Position numbers and translations under genes: made by a program
Shown here: one piece after another, positions 59,926 through 64,000 of the stretch
Layout of the letters: the number at the start of each line of letters is the position of its first letter
Numbering within the stretch: the first letter of the stretch is position 1
Notes under the pieces: generated by a model
Seen by the model: the letters and a program-made list of their open reading frames with translations, nothing else
What the model was told of the DNA's origin: nothing
Database searches by the model: none
From: Diadophis punctatus similis
Taxonomy: Eukaryota > Chordata > Lepidosauria > Squamata > Dipsadidae
Length of the DNA: 64,000 bases
Assembly: GCA_023053685.1 (NCBI GenBank)
Contig: JALIGW010000005.1
Coordinates: 34,672,980 to 34,736,979, forward strand
Direction: 5' to 3'

Positions 59926-60770
59926 AGTAATGCCAACTGGAGATGGGGTGGTATTCCCCCTCCCCTTTTTTTTCTTAGTACATTAAAAATTCTGATACTC
60001 TTTTGGACACAGATAACAATATCCATCTTGCTGAAGCATGCAATATAACACAACAAAAATGTCTCATGACTATGTATTTGGGTTCTAAATGTGTGTAATA
60101 AGTAAACATAGTATCAGCAAATGTAAGGATCTTTTGAATGTTTGAACAGATTCTTTATGGGTTTTATTTTTTAGTCTGCAAAGAGCTCCAATGATCTACA
60201 GGTGTTGACTCCTTACTGAAAAGTTTAGTCCAACATTTTTATGATAATCTGGAGTCAATAGAATGTCAAATCCCTTTAATTAAAGTAGACTATACTTTTC
60301 TTCAAGCATGAGAAAGGAGCTGGGTAAAACTTAGTACGTGTTATTTTGGGGCTATATGCAATTCTCTGCACTAAGGAGCATCCTGTATCTGCAGAAATAG
60401 TTCCAGAGAGAGAACTCAGATTACCTATTTCTTTTGGATATACTGGAAATGATGAAAGTTATCACATTTTATATGTCCTAGATTGGGGAAGAGTCACTAT
60501 TACAATTTGTGCATGTTTTAAAGCACACTTTTCTGTGGAGGACTGTGTTAACATTCAAGTGTATCAATTAATTAAAAACACAAATTCTAAATAGTTCAAG
60601 TTTGTTAATGTGGTGACTTATAGGATGACTTGTGGAATGCTATCATGAGGTATTTGAATTTTAAGAGATATCTAAGAGACTATTGTAAGGAAAATAGTTC
60701 TTCAAGAAGCATCTAAAATGCTTCAACTGCCATACTGTACACAGAGTAATGCAGTTTGGGGAAAGAAAAT
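59926..60770. other. 3' flanking DNA, nothing recognised
   Basis: Short ORFs only, without features. Confidence 0.4.
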
Positions 60771-60778
60771 GCAGTAGT

Positions 60779-61270
60779 AGTTGATTTAAAACCAAGTGTG
60801 ACAGTAGCAGTGTGATCGGTCTAGAAAAACAAAACAAAATGCATGTGCAGTTGTAGGCTTCATCAACAGAAGTACAGTTTCCAAATTATGGAAAGAGTTG
60901 CTTCACTTCAATCTGCACTCTCATACCCCACCTCAAAATAATTTGGCCAGTTCTAGGTATCACACTTTTGAAAATGATTCAGACAAACTTGGGCAGTTTT
61001 AGAGAAGAACAACAAGGATGATTAGGGGATTAAAACCAAATTCTATCCAAAAAAAAGATTCACTTGGACTAGGACACCATAATATTCTAGAAATACTTGA
61101 AAAATATTGTACAGAAGAAAAAAACATGTTCTCTATCCAAGGGTGTAGAAAATGAATAATGGAGAACATGTCTTGATTTTCTTCTGAATAATATTTTTCA
61201 AGTATTTCTATGTAGGTTACTAGACTCCATTTTAACTCATAGGAAAAATTTCCTAACAAGTAGTGATACT
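60779..61270 (+). mobile_element. CR1 LINE fragment (plus strand) with an internal hairpin
   Basis: GTAGGCTTCATCAACAGAAG, AATTTGGCCAGTTCTAGGTA and AACAACAAGGATGATTAGGG follow the order of the CR1 ORF2 C-terminal region. It ends in AAATTTCCTAACAAGTAGTG. An imperfect inverted repeat lies at about 61,084-61,215. Confidence 0.7.
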
Positions 61271-61367
61271 AATTCTTAGAAATTATAAATTCCCCTTCAT
61301 TAGATCTTTACTAGGTTCCCTTCATTTAACCAGCCATCGGTCAGGGATTCCTTTACTGAGGAAGGGA

Positions 61368-61748
61368 TACTGTATTTTTCGCTCCATAAGACACACTTTT
61401 TTTCCTCCCAAAAGTGGGTGGAAATGTCTGTGGGTCTTCTGGAGTGAATATGGGCAACAGGCGACAGCGGCGAACCGTGGCAGCGATCCCCACTGCCTGG
61501 AACAGCTGATCGGCGGTATTCCGGGAGGCGGATCCAACCACTGATCAGCTGCTCGAGGTGAAGGCTCCAGTGTTCCCCGGCGGAGGCAGCAGACACGAAG
61601 GAGGCAGGCTGTTTGCTGTTTGCTGCAAGGACAGATGAATACCGGATGGATGCTGGGAGGCAGACTCAGATTTTTTTTTCTTGTTTTCCTCCTCTAAACC
61701 TAAGTGCATCTTATGGTCAAGAGCGTCTTATGGAGCGAAAAATATGTA
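61368..61748. mobile_element. 381-bp MITE related to that at 38.75 kb
   Basis: Left TACTGTATTTTTCGCTCCAT then AAGACACAC; right TCTTATGGAGCGAAAAATATGTA. The end scheme (TACTGTATTTTT.C ... ATAAGAC) matches 38,751-39,124, with a different, CpG-rich interior. Confidence 0.78.
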
Positions 61749-61749
61749 A

Positions 61750-62755
61750 TTTTGATTACTGAGCAGTGGTTTGACTCAGTAAAATGACCTTCCCTGATCT
61801 GATTCCAGTCACGGTGCATTCAAAGCAAAGCATGAATTGCTATATAGTGAGATGAGCGGCAAACCAATTTAATAAATAATAAAAAATGAGGTAAGCCACC
61901 AAACAGCAATATAAATTTTAAAACTCACAAAAGAGTTTGCATCCCTATATCTCTCTATTTTAATGTATCAGAAATATATTCTATTGCATAAAAGGATGGA
62001 GAAAAATCTGGCACACATTAACAGTAGAAAATCACCATTAAAGGGAGATTTCATTTATTTCTCATGCTGCTTTCCTACTTTTCTCAAAAGAATCCATGTT
62101 GTTGGGGAAAATTCTTCCACATTTTCTTCACTGTTCTACTGAAAAAGGTAGGCCATAAAAAGCACATGTCTAATGAAGCTCAGAGATCTTCACAGCTTGA
62201 TGCACTAATCACCAAGCATTTTGTGAAGTTGGCAGTAGTTACTTTAAAAAAAGCATCTTGCATCACTGAAGCAATGCGACTAGTAAGCATAGAGGGAATG
62301 CATGAACGTGAATGTGTTGTTGAATTGTTTTACATCATCTGACAGCCTGATAGCACCAGCGATGGGCTAAATAGTCTTTTTTGCACATAGTCTGAGTATA
62401 ATGTAAGCTTCTTCCAATGTTTCCGCTATTTCCACTTGAAAAAAATGCCATCTGCATATGCACAGCAATGTGCAAAAACCTCTTCTGCTTGTTAGAAGAA
62501 TCAGTCAAGGCTGGGAAAAGCACAACCCAAGAGGGCATATTGTTCCAGTGGGAGAGCTTCAAAGGGATACTTTGCAGAAATCCTTGAAGCAAAGCCCCTC
62601 TTTGCAGCTTTTCATGGGCCTGCTGATGACTACATCATATCTTCTTCCACTGCTTGTAACGCTATGTTTAGTCTCATACCATTGAATCAACCCTTTTCCA
62701 CCAGGCAATATGATAATATACCTGAACAAAGCAATCATTGTCTTAAAGCAAGGCT
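61750..62755. other. 3' flanking DNA, nothing recognised
   Basis: No feature supported; chance ORFs only. Confidence 0.35.
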
Positions 62756-62761
62756 ACAAAC

Positions 62762-63770
62762 CAGTGGTGAAATCTAAATTTTTTTGCCACCGGTTCTGTG
62801 GGCATGGCTTGGTGGGCGTGGCTTGGTGGGTGTCATGTGACTGGGTGGGCATGACCAACTTTTTTTTAAACTTTTGAAAGCATTTTAACTAGTAAAAAAT
62901 GGCCTTCTGAAAAACAGGAAACCCTCCCCCCAGGGCAGATTGGAGCTTGGAATCCCTGAGCTTTCACCCTTTGCTAATGACAGGACAGGGCAGGACAAGG
63001 AAAAACCAAGAAAGTCCATTTGCCTCTTGCAAAAGCCCCTTTCGGACAGCCCTGACCCGGAGGCGGGGTGAAATGCTACTGGCAAAGCGGAGGCAGTCGA
63101 ACGCCAAAGCCTTCCCATCGTCCCCGCCTCTATTTGGAGGGCATTCCCTCCCAAGGGTGGAATAGCCCACCTCACCCCATGGCTGCCAGGACATGGGCCT
63201 CCACATGCGCCTCCCCGCCACCCGCCCGCTGCGCAGAGCTGTCAGGGTGTGCGTGGCACTGGTGCTGTGGGGGTGGGGAGGGGCTGCCCCAACTTCACAA
63301 CTGGACCCCCAGTGCCACAGTGGATGCAGCTGGGCTGGGGCATCCCCGCCCGGCCGTTCCAAGGTCTCCCGCAGCTGGCTGAGCATTTGGCCCGCCTCCC
63401 CAGCAGGTGCGCTCCAACAGCTGCTCCATCCTGCCCAGCACTGCACCCACCGGGGCTCCTGCTTGGCACCACCACGCTGCCTCCCATGCGGGCTTTGGAA
63501 GGGAATCCGTGGTCCCTGCGCGGGTGCTCGGAGGCCTCAGGAGGCCGGACCGTGCAGGCTCCCTGGCAGCTTTGCGCTTCCAAATGTGGCAGCCGCCATC
63601 TCTTTAAATCAAGGGCCTCCTGCTGCTGCTCTGGGGCGGCAGTGGCGGCACTGAGCACCCGACATTGGTACTGCCTGGGCTGGCCAGTCGCCACACAATT
63701 TGCCCTCTTTTCAGGCCGAAAAGCTGCCGGACACTTTGGGGAGATAGATCGCTGCCGAGCGCACTCCCTC
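62762..63770. mobile_element. GC-rich repeat block with hAT-like end (reverse copy of the 55.7-kb family)
   Basis: Begins CAGTGGTGAAATCTAAATTT then CCACCGGTTCTGTGGGCATG, the reverse complement of the right end of the 55.7-kb element. 63,010-63,065 (AAAGTCCATTTGCCTCTTGC, GGACAGCCCTGACCC) resembles the hairpin repeat arm at 14,500. CGGGGTGAAATGCTACTGG near 63,065 resembles that element's left end. The GC- and CpG-rich remainder is unassigned; its overlapping ORFs on both strands show no protein family. Confidence 0.5.
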
Positions 63771-63780
63771 CTGGTGCAAC

Positions 63781-63781
63781 T

Positions 63782-63813
<32 letters not shown>

Positions 63814-63875
63814 ATGGATTTCTATGCCGTCCAACTCCCGGGGGACTCTGGGCGGCTCACAAGTGGATTCTTGCC
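63781..63875 (-). mobile_element. LINE 3'-end fragment with TTTA tail (minus strand)
   Basis: (TTTA)n then GGATTTCTATGCCGTCCAAC and GGGGGACTCTGGGCGGCTCA, the 3' motif of the 32.4-kb LINE. Confidence 0.65.
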
Positions 63876-63897
63876 AAGTGGATTCTTCCCCGTCCCT

Positions 63898-64000
63898 TTT
63901 ATTATTTATTTATTTATTTATTTGTGAGATTTATATACTGCCTCACAGTGCAAGCACTCTCTAAGCGGTTTACACCATTAAGCAATGTGTATACATTGCC
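63898..64000 (-). mobile_element. SINE/LINE 3' tail, cut by the window edge
   Basis: (TTTA)n then GATTTATATACTGCCTCACA and CACTCTCTAAGCGGTTTACA, similar to the Bov-B-like 3' end shared by the Sauria/Squam-type SINEs and Bov-B. Continues beyond 64,000. Confidence 0.55.

Noticed and set aside
62947..63694. Several overlapping ORFs of 70-160 codons as a possible downstream gene
   Set aside because: Open frames on both strands are expected in GC-rich DNA; no recognisable domain, splice pattern or poly(A) signal supports a gene.

Overview
This is vertebrate nuclear DNA, almost certainly from a squamate and plausibly a snake. It carries one recognisable host gene, split into many small exons, surrounded by transposable-element debris. 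The squamate assignment rests on four repeat types: tRNA-derived SINEs whose 3' ends read like Sauria/Squam SINEs, CR1/L2/L1/R4 LINE fragments, long mononucleotide-to-tetranucleotide microsatellites including a GATA tract, and a LINE whose 3' end runs into an ATTCTA microsatellite. No database was consulted, so repeat family names are recognition-based inference.

The gene is XPNPEP1 (cytosolic X-prolyl aminopeptidase 1, aminopeptidase P1) on the + strand. Nineteen coding exons can be placed from 23,443 to 59,113, each bounded by AG acceptors and GT donors with compatible phases. They sum to 1,872 nt, i.e. 623 codons plus stop, which equals the human short-isoform length. Residue numbering coincides with human: the metal ligands fall at D415, D426, H489, E523 and E537, and the accessory histidines at H395, H485 and H498. 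A CpG-dense block at about 13.45-13.87 kb is the best candidate promoter/first exon, giving a first intron of about 9.7 kb.

Layout. 1-13.4 kb: upstream intergenic DNA with an R4-clade LINE fragment (minus strand), an L1 3' end (plus), the 3' end of a CR1/L2-like LINE, SINE pieces, GT/GATA microsatellites and a second minus-strand LINE. 13.4-23.4 kb: candidate promoter and intron 1, with a large hairpin repeat, a MITE carrying a nested hAT-like element, R4 fragments in inverted arrangement and a foldback element built of 14-bp repeats. 23.4-59.1 kb: coding exons, with introns loaded with SINEs, hAT-like MITEs with readable 8-bp target duplications, a SINE inserted in a SINE, a near-complete single-ORF LINE (about 45.6-48.9 kb), and an L1-like element with a 15-bp target duplication that is itself split by a 1.37-kb hAT-like element. 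59.1-64 kb: 3' flank with a CR1 fragment, a palindromic MITE, a GC-rich repeat block and LINE/SINE tails.

The window holds no operon, CRISPR array or prokaryotic system, and I recognise no viral gene. The most informative novelty is the repeat architecture: datable nested insertions and several hairpin or foldback families. No new biochemical system is supported.
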